The notes: generated from the sequence alone by a model not told the origin. A stretch of DNA of 64,000 nt from Annona cherimola (GCA_030490835.1 CM059972.1:87157137-87221136); one strand, 5' to 3'. Positions 35,619 through 49,433 are shown, numbered from the stretch's first letter. Numbers and translations are program-made.

Positions 35619-36535
35619 TAGGGGTGTAAATCGGGTCGGGTTGACTCGGGTTGGCACAAATACAACCCTAACCCACCTTGTAAAATCACAACCCAACCCT
35701 ACTTTCAACCCTACTTTTCACATCTTAACCCAACCCTATTTCAACCCACCTCAAATCGGTTCGGTTCGGGTTAGAAATCGGGCTAATAGATTACACATGT
35801 TATCAATGCTAGTTAAAGTTTTGTTCACCTGAATTTCTAAAATAATAAAAATAATGATAATTATAAAAACAATAAGTACCAATAAAAGTTCTACATAGCT
35901 CAAAAGTGGAGGATAAGTTTAGTAATTGATTCGTTTTTTTGTTTTTGTATTTTTGAGCAATCGATGTCTTCTGCAAGTCAAAAAGTGAAAGCCAAGTAAA
36001 ATTATTACAGTAAATTATGCAAAATAGAAAAATGAATATTATAGTCTTACTTACCTTCTTAGTTGGCTTCCAATCAAAGCTACAAACATCTTAAGTTCTC
36101 AGTTGACCTGTTATGTTATTCTAAATCACCAATGCGAGCAAATATCTAAACAACCTATTTACGATGCAATATAACCAAATAATCCAAACACAATTTCACA
36201 ACTAATTAACCAAATATATTTCCAAACCAAATAAATTCAAACAACATTTGATAACCAAATAGTCAAACAAATTTCCAAACTCAACATAATTTTATTTAAA
36301 TATCTAAGCAATATGAATGAAATACACTCTCATAAATACATGTAAATACATATCTTATGAAATCGGGTCGGGTCGGGTTGACCGACCCCTAACCCAACCC
36401 AACCCATTTTTAAAATCGGGTCGGGTTGAACCCATTTTTTAAAAACCAAATTTCCAAAACCTCAACCCAACCATGGTATAAATCGGTTCGGGTTGATGCG
36501 GGCTCGGGTTGAACCCAACCCTATTTACACCTCTA
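35619..36535. mobile_element. hAT MITE with perfect 8-bp target duplication CTCTAGAG
   Basis: 917 bp. Left tip TAGGGGTGTAAATCGGGTCG, right tip AACCCTATTTACACCTCTA. CTCTAGAG flanks it at 35611-35618 and 36536-36543. Subterminal regions repeat TCGGGTCGGGTTG / CAACCCAACCC many times. The middle is AT-rich and encodes nothing recognisable. Confidence 0.88.
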
Positions 36536-36549
36536 CTCTAGAGTCAAGC

Positions 36550-38130
36550 CACCAGCTTTAGTCATCACTCACTGTATAAATTTAAAAAAATTTGACAACA
36601 AAATATTCCTCAGTCAAATGAGTCTTTGGATCTTTTCTCTGATAAGATTTAGACTAAACGTAATTCTTCCTTTTGAGAAGTCTATACTCATTTCTTAAAT
36701 GACTCATCTTCTTGCAATTAAAGTAAAATTCTTTCTTCTTCTTATTAATGGTTTTTTTGGTATCTAATTTAGATCTCTTAGAATGTTGATTATTGACATT
36801 TATCACTTGATTTTGAACTTCAACCATGTTAGCCTTAGCATGAACTTGCTATTCTTTCTTTTTATTTTTTCTTCAATACAAAGATTGTGAGCAAGATTAT
36901 CTAAAATCATGGATAATTTCATTCGTTTTAGACTTTTGCGGTGGTTGTTCCAACTAGGTGTCAATTCTTAATAATCGCACCAATGAGAACAAATTCATCT
37001 ATCTTACTGCCCTCTAACCCAAGTTGGTTGGCAATATACTCAATCTTACGTACTTATTCAAGGTTTGGTTTATTGTCAGTAGGGGTGTTAACGGATCGAG
37101 TTGGACGGGTTGGAGCCTAATTCTAATCCTAACCCATTTAAAATATTTCAACCCTAATTTGTTTATTAACTCATTTTAATAACCTCAACCCTAACTCATT
37201 TACAACCCATTTAATAAACGGGTTGGTGGGTTATTAGCGATTGTATAACAAATAACCTAAAAGTCTAGACTCTAATAGATAATGATCTCGCAAGGAGAGA
37301 GAGATGCCATTTTCGGCATAAGGGAAATAGAAATAGGGTAGTAATGGAAAAATGGAATTATGGCAATGTAGAAAAATAAAAATTAGGTGACTAGAGGAAG
37401 ACTTAGAGAAGGAAAATAACCAAAGGGTTTACATGTATATGTATACAACTTCAATGAGTTAAGCGAGTTAAATGGGTTGAACGGATTAAACTGGTTGAAC
37501 AGGTTATATGGGTTAAATGGGTTACTAAACGGGTTGACAAGTTATAAAATCCCAACCCTAATCCATTTATTTAATTAAATGGTTAAATAGATTGGTGGAT
37601 CATAACCCATTTGTTCAAAAATCCCAATCCAAACCCATTTATAAATGGGTTGGACGAGCGGGTTGACAGGTCGACCATGACCATTAACACCCCTAATTGT
37701 TAGTCATAGTATAATTAAGAAAATCACTTACTAAAAACTGTTTGACACTTGCATCATCAGTATTGTATTTGTATTGAAGCGAATCTCAAATTACTTTGGC
37801 CATATTTACATTTTGATATACTTCAAATAGTGAGTTGGATAGTGCTTCAATAATGTGTCATTTGCAAATATAGTTGTCAATGCACCACTTTGCTCTTCTG
37901 TTATCTTGCATTGTTTCATCTTACTTTTTTTAGGGTCTCGGCATAGTGAAGATGTATACAACTCCAAGTCGAGTTAAGAAAAAAATGAAGTCGCTGTTTT
38001 TATCTTTTGAAATTAGTACTGACAAAACAATTCAATCTTCGAACATCAGGCTTTTTAGATAGAATGAATGGTTAGAGAGCCATTTGTAAATAACAGAAAG
38101 GAGACAAGACAAAAAAAAATAGCCTTAAGA
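36550..38130 (-). pseudogene. copia gag remnant, split by a hAT MITE
   Basis: Minus-strand FYFNCKKMSHLRNEYRL near 36660-36740 is a degenerate CCHC zinc knuckle (FxxCxxxxHxxxxC type) followed by basic residues, as at the end of copia gag. The remaining gag sequence continues past the hAT MITE (37080-37695) toward the 5' LTR. Confidence 0.6.
37080..37695. mobile_element. hAT MITE with near-perfect 8-bp target duplication
   Basis: 616 bp. Left tip TAGGGGTGTTAACGG, right tip CCATTAACACCCCTA. ATTGTCAG (37072-37079) and ATTGTTAG (37696-37703) differ at one base. Subterminal GGGTTGG / AACCCA repeats resemble the other two hAT MITEs without being identical. Confidence 0.85.
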
Positions 38131-38131
38131 T

Positions 38132-38875
38132 TGTTGGGGCCATATATGAGAAAAAGGAAAAACTAAGAGAAGTGGTAAAAGTGAAAATAGAATCAGGTTT
38201 CGCTTCAAGTATGCTACAGTGTCACTTTCCTTAAAGAAATTTTGATGTCTTATTTGCTGCTTAGGATAATTTTACAGTTGCTTCCTGAATACAAAAAGTA
38301 AAATCTGAACTAGAACATGAAACAACACCTCTTCTAGGCACATAAACTCATGAAAACAGAATTTTTATTTGAATGGAGAGAATTTCAAAACAATGTGGTA
38401 ATATTGTGAATCAACAACTAGGACACATAATGTCTGAATTAAGTCAAGAGCAACATATGTCTTGAATAAGACACTAGGATGTCTAAGGAGAGGAGAGCAT
38501 GAGTGAGCATGAGTGGATGATTGAAATCTCCCGAATGCCATTTGTATTTGTAGATTTTAAGGCATTCCATTATAGCATCTCTTCAATTCTGTGTCGCATC
38601 GCTTTAATTTGCATCCAATTGAATTAGCTTATTGCATCTCTACGTCTCTTGCCGTTTTAGACATGTTGAATTGTTTAAAATTTTCAAACAACTAAATCAT
38701 TGTGCTCTTGATAAATTGCTGCTTTGCAACAAAAATTTCCAAAAAATAACGCTACCTAAAATCGATCCCAAGACCTGTTAGACAACCGCCTAAGTCTCTA
38801 CCATCTCAGCTATTTTACTTTATTGTTAATCAATGAAACTATATAATATTTATTATAAATTTGAAAATCCCAACA
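38132..38875 (-). repeat. copia LTR (5' LTR in element orientation)
   Basis: 744 bp, TGTTGGGGCCATATATGAG to AAATCCCAACA. Partner of 29327-30069. Confidence 0.85.
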
Positions 38876-39044
38876 GTTGGGACCCAGGAAAATATTTGGG
38901 ACAAAAAGAACATTTGAGTATCAGATTGTTCATTATCAAATATAAGTGCAATAAGCGAGAAACACAAAGATATCAATGACTTTTATGCTACAAAGGTATT
39001 AAAGTGCTATGGAGTTGAATTGAAGAAGAAAATGACCTTTGTAC

Positions 39045-39397
39045 TTACATAAATACCTGCAATTTTCTATGATGCACACATTTCTGTAGCCAATCATGCA
39101 ATGATTTCTTGGGGACCAATAGTCTTACCAAATAAAGTGGTCTCCTGGCACCATGTTTTTCCTTTTTTGAAAAGCCACTCTTTTTAAGAATTGCACGATC
39201 TGTATCAGAATTAACAACGACAGGTTCTTCATATCTAAAATGATCAATTTTTGGTTCTGCGACAACGTCAAGGTCCAATTCATTGCGCAGCACTTTGAAA
39301 AGTGCAGCCTGAAGCTCCTCTGCCTCATTGTTTGGAGAAGACAACTGTTGGAATTTATTCCCTGTTATAATAATCATGTCATGCTCAACTGGCAGTC
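39045..39397 (-). CDS. PPR-SMR gene, last exon
   Basis: Starts in phase 1 after TTTGTTGCAG. Encodes [38 protein letters not shown] and the C-terminal [20 protein letters not shown], then [13 protein letters not shown] and stop. The final residues after LHDWLQK are probably not conserved. Confidence 0.9.
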
Positions 39398-42300
39398 CTG
39401 CAACAAACATAATAACACTTGAATCGACATACTTCTTAGTAAGCTTCCATTATCTAAAATTCTGAGTCAACTGACAAAGAAATATGAGGATGATGGTGGA
39501 ACTTCCAACAAAAATAATAGTGGGAGGAAACTTCTCATTCAAAAATGGATTAAGGTTAAGAAATTTAGATAGTAAAAGTGGGAGGAGACTTTTCATTTGA
39601 AAATCAATCAAGGTTTTAGGGAAAAAAAAATCAGGACTGAAGTGAAATACCAAACCACACTTGCTTCCATACTTAGAAAGCTGAAGAATCATAACTTCAA
39701 ATTACGAATGATCATGCACGATCTTCTATAGCCTGTCTCCAGAGCAATCAGCAAAAATGATATTGCAATGCAATATTTTTTTATTTACTTTCTTGAATAC
39801 AAAATTTTCATAAAAGACTAGCCAAATTGTGCGCTTAAGTTTATAATAGTTGAAACCTAAAATAAAATATTTAGAGAGATAACAGTGTCATTTGCATTCA
39901 AGATTTTCAAATTGCTGTGCAACTTTTTGAACACGCAGACAAAAGATTCAGGAATTAAAAAAAAAAAAAAGTACTTTGTATGAGAAACAACATCCATATG
40001 ATCCTTTAAAAATAGTTCAAACAAGGAAGTGGTTTGGATATCACCATGAACAGACATAAGATTTATTATATGTGTGCCACGAGAAGCACATATATGAACC
40101 TTTTTTCCAACCATAATTACAAACTATAGCCTTTTTGCCTTGGTGGATTTCTCTTTTTCAATAAGTGTGTAACCTTGGTTTACTAATTGGTGGATACCAG
40201 GACATCTGAAACCTTTTTGAATGATATTTAAGAAAAGAACATTCTAGAAAGATTCATAAAATTAGAGCAACTATTCATGTTGGATGAAATGATTGAGTAT
40301 CAAGAAGCAAAGATACAAAAGATTCCTATAAGAACCCGCAAAGAAACAATAAAATTGGTCAATAGGATCAGAGTGCAAAGCCATTCAGGAAGATTTTCCT
40401 TTATTTGCAGCATGTTAGTAAAATAATTTGTATAATGTAGCTTTCCTGCTTTAGAATCCTGAGTCATCATGCCCAAAAGTGAAGTATTTATCTTTTGTGT
40501 TATTTTCTCCCCTTTTTACTACAACGACATGAATGATTTTCAAGGAATCCAGATGACTGGGGAATATTAGAGAAGCAAAAAATAAAAAAATAAAAAAAAA
40601 TCGAAGTGCACATTTCTCCTAAGGTCTAATGGTACTTGATTGTGAGTGGTACTGGAAATGAAAAACTTGTCATAGAAAGATAAAATAGAAACAAAAGAAT
40701 CAAAAAGGGAAAAAAATCAAAGGTAATATGAATAAGAACAAAAGAAGAAAGAGTACAGTAGGTTTGGATAGTTTTACAATGGGCCAATGGGATCAAGAAC
40801 TGCAACTATGAGGAGCAAGCTCCTTCAAGTGGAAGAACATAGGATAGCAAAGGGAACAGGATCACTCCCCACAATTGCAACTATTCTTCTTCAAGTGGAA
40901 GAACATGGGACAGCAAATGGAACTGGATCACTCCCAACAATTGCAACTATAAGGAGTAAGGTTCTTCAAGTGGAAGAACATGGGACAGCAAAAGGAACAG
41001 GATCACTCCCAACAATTGCAACTATAAGGAGTGAGCTTCTTCAAGTGGAAGAGATACTGTAACATGGATCATACAGCAGATTCCACTTGATTGGGGAACA
41101 GCTTATAAAAATGATGATTATTAATCCTACATCCTAAAATAGACCAGATAATATGCATCACATCTCTTCCTTAAGCTGAAGAATGTCTTATCTTTAACTT
41201 GTTCCGACCTTCCACGTAGCTTTCTCTGGTCATCCTAAGGAATGCAAGCACTGCAATTCGAGCTTCAATCTGCCATAAAATGATAAACAGACAATTTAAG
41301 CCCAGATCTAAGTCCTATTATATTTTTAGTGAGCAAGCAGTTTTATGGTAAAAAATTATCTATTGATATCTCATCATAAAATCACAAATTAACAAAGAAA
41401 AAGAGACTCGCAAAAATAATGCACAAGTATTCTGACTTGAAATCTTGTCCTTCTATATTTCCCGTGTAAATAGCTGATTGAAACTATTAGAAAAAGTTAC
41501 TTTCACAATGCAATTTTGTGCCTGATTGCATGAAAAAATAGTTAAATGAGTAATTTCGTTCCTAAGAAAATATAACAGAATGATTGATTATATGGTAATC
41601 ACTACTTCACCAGTGTTGCTGCGACTGCTAACTTGCAGGGTAATACTCAACCCGAACTGTAAAAGGGGGTGCATGACTCTGAGGCGTGTTGATATATTAT
41701 CCCTTTTACGAACGCAAGTCATTCATGTAATGTTCTTAATGTGCTCCTTTCCTCCCATGCATTTCCTTCTGAAACTTTCAGAATGACTTCAGACACAAAA
41801 CCACTTGTTTCTCACTGTCAATGAATTAACTACTGATCTTGCAGGCACTTCTGAAACTTCAAGAACCCAACCCTAATGACTTATGTTCCAAGAATCCCGT
41901 TCTTATTTTTGGATGTGCTTGTAATTAGCTAATTCACCAAAATACCATTCTAACATCTCTGTTTTTAGTGCAACTAGAGCTCCCAACATGATGCTTCAGT
42001 TCGTTGAAACCAGAATAGTGTTTGATGCCCTTGCAGATTCAAAAAATTGATTGAACATACCTTAGTGAGACCTTGAAGATCAATCAATGAACCCTTCAGA
42101 GTTTCCCTTCTCAAGATTGTTGCCAACTTTTTAAGAAGAAGACCATTAGACTTGCATAAATTAATTTCATTGGAAGTGTTTCCTGAGAGGCCTCTTTCAC
42201 TGTCCTTTATTACTCCTTCACACCATTCCTCAACTAGCTCCTTCAGGAAATAATCATTGGAACTGTATCTGCATTAAGAGGTAGAATTTGTGCAAGTTGA

Positions 42301-45300
42301 AAGAAAATGTGAAATGAAGGAAAGGAAATTCCATTACAGTAAGCAAAATAGCTGTTTATGTGGAGAACTTTTAGAAGATGCATTATTGACTCAAGTTACC
42401 CGGCTCTGCGCATATCCAGATATATGGCCAAGCATTGCTGAACTTCATGCAAGGATCCATATTTTGTACGAGCTTTTAGCAGTGTATTGTATGTCACCTG
42501 GAATGATTACTTTATGGTGTCAAATTTTTTTTACTGGACAATTTTTCATCCTGCAAGGGCTACCCTGTTGGTTAATTAAGTGGGAAGAAGAAGCTAGTTA
42601 TGACAAAAAGAATAACTTGTAACCAGTTTTATCTATGTTAGACGTTACACAAAGTCTGATACATATCACAACCCAGAGATCATAAAAGCACCATACTATA
42701 CAATCCAAAATATCTGTTGACAAGAACGTGATCAAAATTTGAATGGCAAAGTATAGGAGGAGCTCACCGCATTTGGCTTCAGCCCATACTTCTTCATCTC
42801 TTCAAATAATGAAAATGCAACCTTCAAATTTTTGTTTTGCACACAAGCCTAAAGAAAATAAATAACTTCAAATTTTTGTTTTTCACACAAGCCTAAAGCA
42901 AAGCAACATAAAAAAAAAGGAAAGACAAAATGGCACCATTATTAATTATATGATTAACAAGAACATCTCAAGCAGTAATCTGAAACCTTTTAGTCAATGT
43001 ACTAACCCTTTAATGAGTCAAAAACAGTTCATGGAAGCATACTTTACCATAATTCATATCTGAGCTTTATCCCAAATTTTTAGGGTCAGCTACCAAGCAC
43101 AAGACCATGATCATCCCATGAACACTAGCCACTGAATCCAATAAGTTATCTTCCTTCATCAAAATCGTTACTTCAGTAACATTGGTAAAATGTTCACATA
43201 GAAATCCTCTCAACATAGTTGTGGTGAAATCACTTTATTTGATGCCTTAAAGGACGAATCATCATCATTATCATCAAAGTCATTTCCTACCTAAGTGGGG
43301 TTGGCTATATGGCTGCTATGCCATTTTTGACAATCAATAGTTAAGTTTTCAGTCATCTTTATTGTTTTTGTATGTTGTTTAATTACTTTCATCTATATTT
43401 TTTTGAGTTTTTCTCTCATTCTTTTACAGTCTTCTAATTGAATAAACTCAATTCTTCTAATTGGTTCCATTTCAACCCTCTGTTTAACATGACCAAACTA
43501 CCTTTGTCACCAATTGACTTTACTTTTAGATTATCTTGAATTACTTCATTTCTAATTTTATCTTTCCTTGTTTGACCGCTCATCCACCTTAAAATTCTCA
43601 TTTCTGCTACATTTATGGAATAAAACTTTTCATTATTTATAATTATCATTTTTTTAGTTATTTCTTCGCATCTCCCTGTATAACTACCTTACTTTTTAAT
43701 CATTTCTGCACAACTACCAATACAAATAACCTATTTATTTTAACATTATTCCCTTTGCTCCCATCATTACCCCTATCATATCACATTATTTTCTCCCATT
43801 TAATTTTTACACCCAAAACTTTTTATCCAACAGTTTTATCACTTTCCGGACACACCCTTAATGTATGTGTAAGTTATTCTTTAAATGCCCAACATTCTGC
43901 CCCATAAAGCATAATTGGTCTAATTGTATTCTTATAAAGTTTAATTAGGACTCAACAATCACATAAAATTCCTAAAGCACTTTGTTATTTCTTTCGTCCT
44001 ACTTGAATTGTATTTATGATATCTGTCTTAATTTTCTCATTCTCTTGAACTATTGATCTTAAATACCGAAAGTGATAAGTTATTAGTAATACTTAATATG
44101 AAATATTAATTGGTTTCTCGTCTAGGTTCTCACTATTTGTAATTCATATATGCAGTCTTTGTGCTTTTAATTCTAAAATCATTATATTCTAGAGCATCTT
44201 TCCACTGTTTAATTTATAGTTTACTCGTCTAGTTTCATTTATTAGAACTATATTATTTGCAAGTAACATGCATTGAGGTAATACTTCTTGTAAATGCTTA
44301 TTAAGCTCATCTGTAACTAAAGTGAAAAGGTAAGGACTTAAGGCTAAGTCTTGATGCAAACATATTGTAATTGGGAAAACATTTATATCTCCACTCATGG
44401 TCCTCATAACATCAATTTATTTGTTGTTAATTTATTTCTTTGTCATCACCAACCATACTAATTTTCGTGGAACTCAATTGTATGCTTTTTCTAAATTAAC
44501 GAAAATCATTTATAAGTTCTTTTTCTTCTCTCTATACTTCTCTAATAATTGCCTAAGAAAAAAATTACTTTGATAGTCGATCTTCCTGTCATAAAACCTA
44601 ATTGATTCTTGAAGATAGTTGATACTCTTCTTAGTATTTATTTAATCAATCTTTCCCACAACTTCATAGCATGACTCGTTAATTTTATTCTATGATAATT
44701 TGCACAAATTTTGAATATCTCCCTTGTTTCTATTGATTCATACTATAACACTTTTTCTCCATTCATTTGGCACTAACTTTGTTCTTATTCCTATATTGCT
44801 CATGCACTTCGATGCCTCAATTAATATTTTATTTGAACCTAATACTTTTCTTGTTATCATTTTTAAGTGCTTCCTTTTACTTTAGAAGTAAGAATTTTTA
44901 AGAAATAGCTAATATTTCTATCTCCTTCTACATTTGGACTATCATCTAATGTTAAATGTTTCGATAATGTACTATTTAATAAACTATAAAATAAGTTTTC
45001 CATCTTTCCCTTATTTCATCTCTTTAACTGAAGCGTCTAAGTTCTTACTTCTGATGTATCTAACATGCTATAAGTCTTTGCCTTTTTTCTTTTAAATTAG
45101 CTAACTTTAATACATCTTTTTTTAAAATAAGAAAAAATATATCCTTTTTCTCTCTAGTTTCTAATCTATCATATAAATTGTCATAAGCATCGTACTTAGC
45201 TTTACTAATAATCTTTTTAGTAACTCTTTTTGATAGTTTATATTCTTGGAAATCTTGGGTGTGTTTGTTTACAACTAAAACTTTTCAAACAAAAAAAATT

Positions 45301-48300
45301 CAATTTAAGACTTTTTACTATCTATATCTATCTTATTTTTTTAATTATTTTTTCACATATTCCTATTTCACATCTTGCTATACAACTATCTTACTTTTCA
45401 ATTATTTCTACGTGATTATGTATACAACTAATCTATCTATTTTAACTTTATTCTCTTTACTCTTTGTTGTTACTCCTACTATATCATATTATTTTCTTCC
45501 ATTTCAAGAAACTTTTATATGAAAAACTTTTTATAAAATTTTTTATCACTTTCCAAACACACCCTTTATATCATTTTTATTGGTTTAACATTTTTTAAAC
45601 TTTTCTCATTTGTCATTTATAGCCTTTTGAATGTCCTTGTTTCACCACTAAGTTTCCCTATATGAGGATTTACCATATTTATATATTTTTAAAATTTTTT
45701 GTCCAAGTTTTTTGATAGAGTTTGTCATTTCATTCCACATTGATTCAACTTATGCTTCCTTTCTACCATTGTTTCACTAAAAAGTTCTATGTTATCAACC
45801 TATAAATTCTACTCCTTAATCTTTGGGATTATATTATTTTAAAATTTTTTTGTCACCTTTTTTTGTGTATATATATCAATTGCTAACAACCCATGTTGCA
45901 CAGTTAAACTCTTCCCTGAAAGGATGAATAGTTAAAATTTTAGTCCCAAGAATGATGAATGGTTCAAAGCTTACCAATGCATCACAGTGGACACCAAAGA
46001 AAGCACCTTCACCAAATTTGTGTTGAAAACATTTTGTATGAAATAGTTCCCTTTCTAGAGTCTAACTTGAGTTAGGACCATTATGTTCATAACTTGAATT
46101 TGTCTAGCCCAACCTAAATTTTTGTTGAGATGAGTATTGGGAATTCTGCAAACTAAAGTTTTATTTCCAAGACTGTCAACCCAATCCTCAATCTGGTTGG
46201 TTTACATCATTTCATTACTTGCATTACACCATCATTAGAAATAGATATTATAGAAAGGCTTTTAAAGCCCTTACACAATATTCAAAGCCTGCATTAATTT
46301 TAAATTAATCAATGTTGTTATATCGTTGATCAATTAAATAATCAATTTACATGATTTTGTAATCCATCACATTTTATCTTATTTTATCATTTAATCAACA
46401 TGAATGTGCCACTAGTCAACTAGGGTTCAGCCTTACATTATTTTATCAGATAATTCATTTATTTTACTCAACCGAACTTTAACATTCTATCTGAGGATTA
46501 TTCATAAGCTTCAGTTTGTAACTTACATGGCTACAGCTCATAATGTACAATGGTACAAGTAATTGGAAGTTCTTTATTTTTCCTCTAACTTAATAATTTG
46601 TTTTATCCCACAGTTTTCTGTTTTGACATCAATACATGAAATATATTTTGTTGTAGGGATGGTTGTAGCAATTGATTGATATATTCAATAAGACAAATAA
46701 CTAGATATGGAAAATGTCAACCTGAAGTGAAGCTCAATTTTGAGAAGTTAAGAGAAGCGTTTTTTATTTTTATTTCTAACCTCAGCCCAACCAGACTGAA
46801 GAAATAGGGTTAGGTCAACATGTTCACAGCTATGGTAAAGGATAGTTTGACTCCAGCCAATTTTAAACCAGTGCAACATGCAATATGCATAAGAGTAAAT
46901 CCTTTTTTAAAAAAAAAATTTCGTTGTCATATGTAGTTGCAAATTATCATTTTCCACCATGCAATTCTGGTCCTGGAATAGGTATCTATATGGTGGAAGT
47001 TTTCCACAGAAAAGGTAGAATGACCATGGTTTAGATGTTGAAACAACTATTTTAAAGTTGATATTTTAATATTGAACCATTTTATTACGTTGATTTTACA
47101 CATTTAAAGATAAGACCCACATGCAGTGAAATTAAAAAAATAAAAGGGTTTCCAGAATATTATAAATGATGCTCAATACAATGGATGAAGTGGATTTTCT
47201 ATCAACCATCAAGATTTTAAAAATGGAGGGGGTTTCATAGAAGAGGAGTTTCATAAAAGCGTCCCTGTAATTACAGAGTAGTGGCGCTGAAATGGGCCCC
47301 ACATGATGATAAAATAAAAATCAACTTCACCCCCATTGTATTTAGAATAATGTATTCTATTACCATATTAATTTTCACCCCAATCGGATATGTGTATGGA
47401 TCCTATCTGAAAAATGGTACAAATTCAACGTAACAAAATAGTTTGCTGTAAGTAACAAAATAGTTTGCTGTAAATAACAACTTTAAAGTGAATTTTTCAA
47501 CATGTAAACCATTTGCTGTAAAATTTATATATGGATAAATGATTGCATAAAGTTTCATTGCATTCTAATATGTGTGGGGCCCAAAAATGGGTAAACGTAC
47601 CGCTGTTCAGGTGTAGGCCACTACACTAGAATAGCTCCTATATATATGGGATGAAAATTGATATGGTAATAGAATACATTATTCTAAATACAATGGGGGC
47701 AGAGTAGATTTTGATTTTATTATCATGTGGGCCCCATTTTGACGCCTCTGCACCTTAATTACAGTGCAGTGGCGCTACACCTGAATATTTTCCTATATAT
47801 ATATAGCTCCGCTTCTATGTAACCCCCTCAAATTTCAAGATATTGATCCATGATGGAAAATCTAATCCATTCATTGTATTTAACACCATTTGTTTTGCTA
47901 CGAGACCAAGTTTCATATAAATCAAGTACGTGCATGAGCTACATTTGCTCAAAAATATATATATTCATGTGTAAATTATGATATATGCTTAGATCTATTC
48001 ACACATGTATTAGAATGTAACAATACTTTATAAGATCATTCATACGCATATTATTGATATTTTAGATGTTTTAGATGTTGAAAAACTACTTTAAAGTTGA
48101 TATTTTAATATTGAATTATTTTATTACGTTGATTTTACACTTTTATAGATAAGATCCATATATAGTGAAATTAAAAAAAATAAAAGGGTTTCCAGGATAC
48201 TAGAAATGATGTTAAACACAATGGATGAAGTAGATTTTCCATCAACTATCAAGATTTTAAAAATGAAAGGGGTTACATAGAAAAGAGGTTTCATAGAAGC

Positions 48301-49433
48301 GAGACCATATATATATATAATTTGTGAAGCATATTTGAATAAACTGAGAACTTACAAGGAACCATACTATCAAGTTCTAAAACAAACAGACAGGTAGGGT
48401 TACTCATTCTAACCTTTAAATTCCTAGCATATTCTTATTCCTTAGGAGTAATAAAAATGTTAGAAACTCATACGAAAATGCAGTAGTATGATGAGGATGT
48501 TCCAATGGCCATTTAACGATAAACAGGTTAAAATAGAAATTTATAAATTACAAAATTAAAATAGATTTATAAAAATATATGAACTCAAGAAAGAAAAATT
48601 AAAAAGTAGCAAAGGTAAACACAATGTTTTTGATAAAGATTCACAACATGAAAAAATATATTCAAGTTGCCTAAATTCAGCGAAAGAAAGGCAAAGACTT
48701 GACTTATGTTAGACACAAAACTAAAGACTAGCGAGTTTCATGAAGAAGATTAAATTAAGGAAGGATAAAGAAAATCGATTTTGACTGTTTATCAAAATGC
48801 AATCAATTAGAAAGTAGAACATTAGATCAATAAGTTGATTCAAAAAGGCATGTTGCATTGATGACATGTTGAATATTAGATTCTCTGACAAGGATTGTTG
48901 GTTTTTGACCAACTTGAATGATTCAAATGAGCATATATTATCTTTGGAGTGTGATGGACCCAAAATAAATTTAGAACACAATGCTTGCATTTTATTATAA
49001 CTAAATTGCATAGTCAGAGTGGTGAAATAGTCACTTAGTACAATGAGGTGTGAGGTTTAATTCTTATATAGGAAAAGTTCAAATTTTTTTCACTTCTGGA
49101 ATGCCTAACATGAATTACATAAGCACATGGGAGAGGGTTTTGAATATTAAAGGGGAGTATGGGGCACTGATGGAGCAGATGGGGCATTGATTGTTTATCT
49201 CCCTATCTTATCTAGGGGAGGTAAGGAGAGAGAGGAGGAGTGTACGCATACAGTTGTGTTTAAAGATCTCGAAAAAGAATTTTTGGAATAACTCTTTCCA
49301 TTCTTCTTGGCTCGTATGCAGATTATCATTTGTAACCATAATATTTTTCCATTCGTCTTTGACTTTATGTAATTCCTAAAATAGGTCAGTTTTTCTAGGT
49401 CGGAAAACTTTGAAGAGCTGTTAATAAAAGTTT

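Larger units (their letters stand above)
29327..38875 (-). mobile_element. Ty1/copia retrotransposon, decayed, with nested insertions
   Basis: Two related LTRs (29327-30069 and 38132-38875) bound a 9.5 kb region. Inside, in minus orientation, the order is gag (about 38050 down to 36550), protease/GAG-pre (35200-35600), integrase (32800-33415), reverse transcriptase (31370-31950) and RNase H (30611-31200). This is the copia gene order. All frames are broken. The flanks GATGG (29322-29326) and GTTGG (38876-38880) may be a decayed 5-bp duplication. No standard tRNA-Met primer site follows the 5' LTR. Four younger elements sit inside, at 32266, 33421, 35619 and 37080. By eye the LTRs match at roughly four of five positions, so the element is old. 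Confidence 0.85.
43240..45900 (-). mobile_element. RTE-type LINE, 5'-truncated, in a PPR-SMR intron
   Basis: Minus-strand pieces, in order from 45900 down: [11 protein letters not shown] (WWNEEVQ-like region, about 45600), [20 protein letters not shown] (about 45200), [11 protein letters not shown] with [10 protein letters not shown] (about 44730), the FADDIVL motif decayed to LLANNIVL with INETRR (44189-44407), [20 protein letters not shown] (43434-43649), and the WVG-type C-terminus followed by a GATGAT tail near 43258-43280. These are reverse transcriptase landmarks of plant RTE LINEs. Two Tourist-like MITEs interrupt it. Confidence 0.8.

Noticed and set aside
36360..36430. GGGTCGGGTCGGGTTG stretch resembling telomeric or G-quadruplex sequence
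   Set aside because: It belongs to the subterminal array of a hAT MITE with a clear target duplication; not a telomere relic.
40787..41062. 91-codon repetitive protein
   Set aside because: Product of a minisatellite whose unit length is a multiple of three; kept as a repeat, not as a gene.
42290..42622. 110-codon plus-strand open frame
   Set aside because: It covers the antisense of a PPR-SMR exon (42400-42497) and adjoining introns. The minus-strand exon has clear homology.
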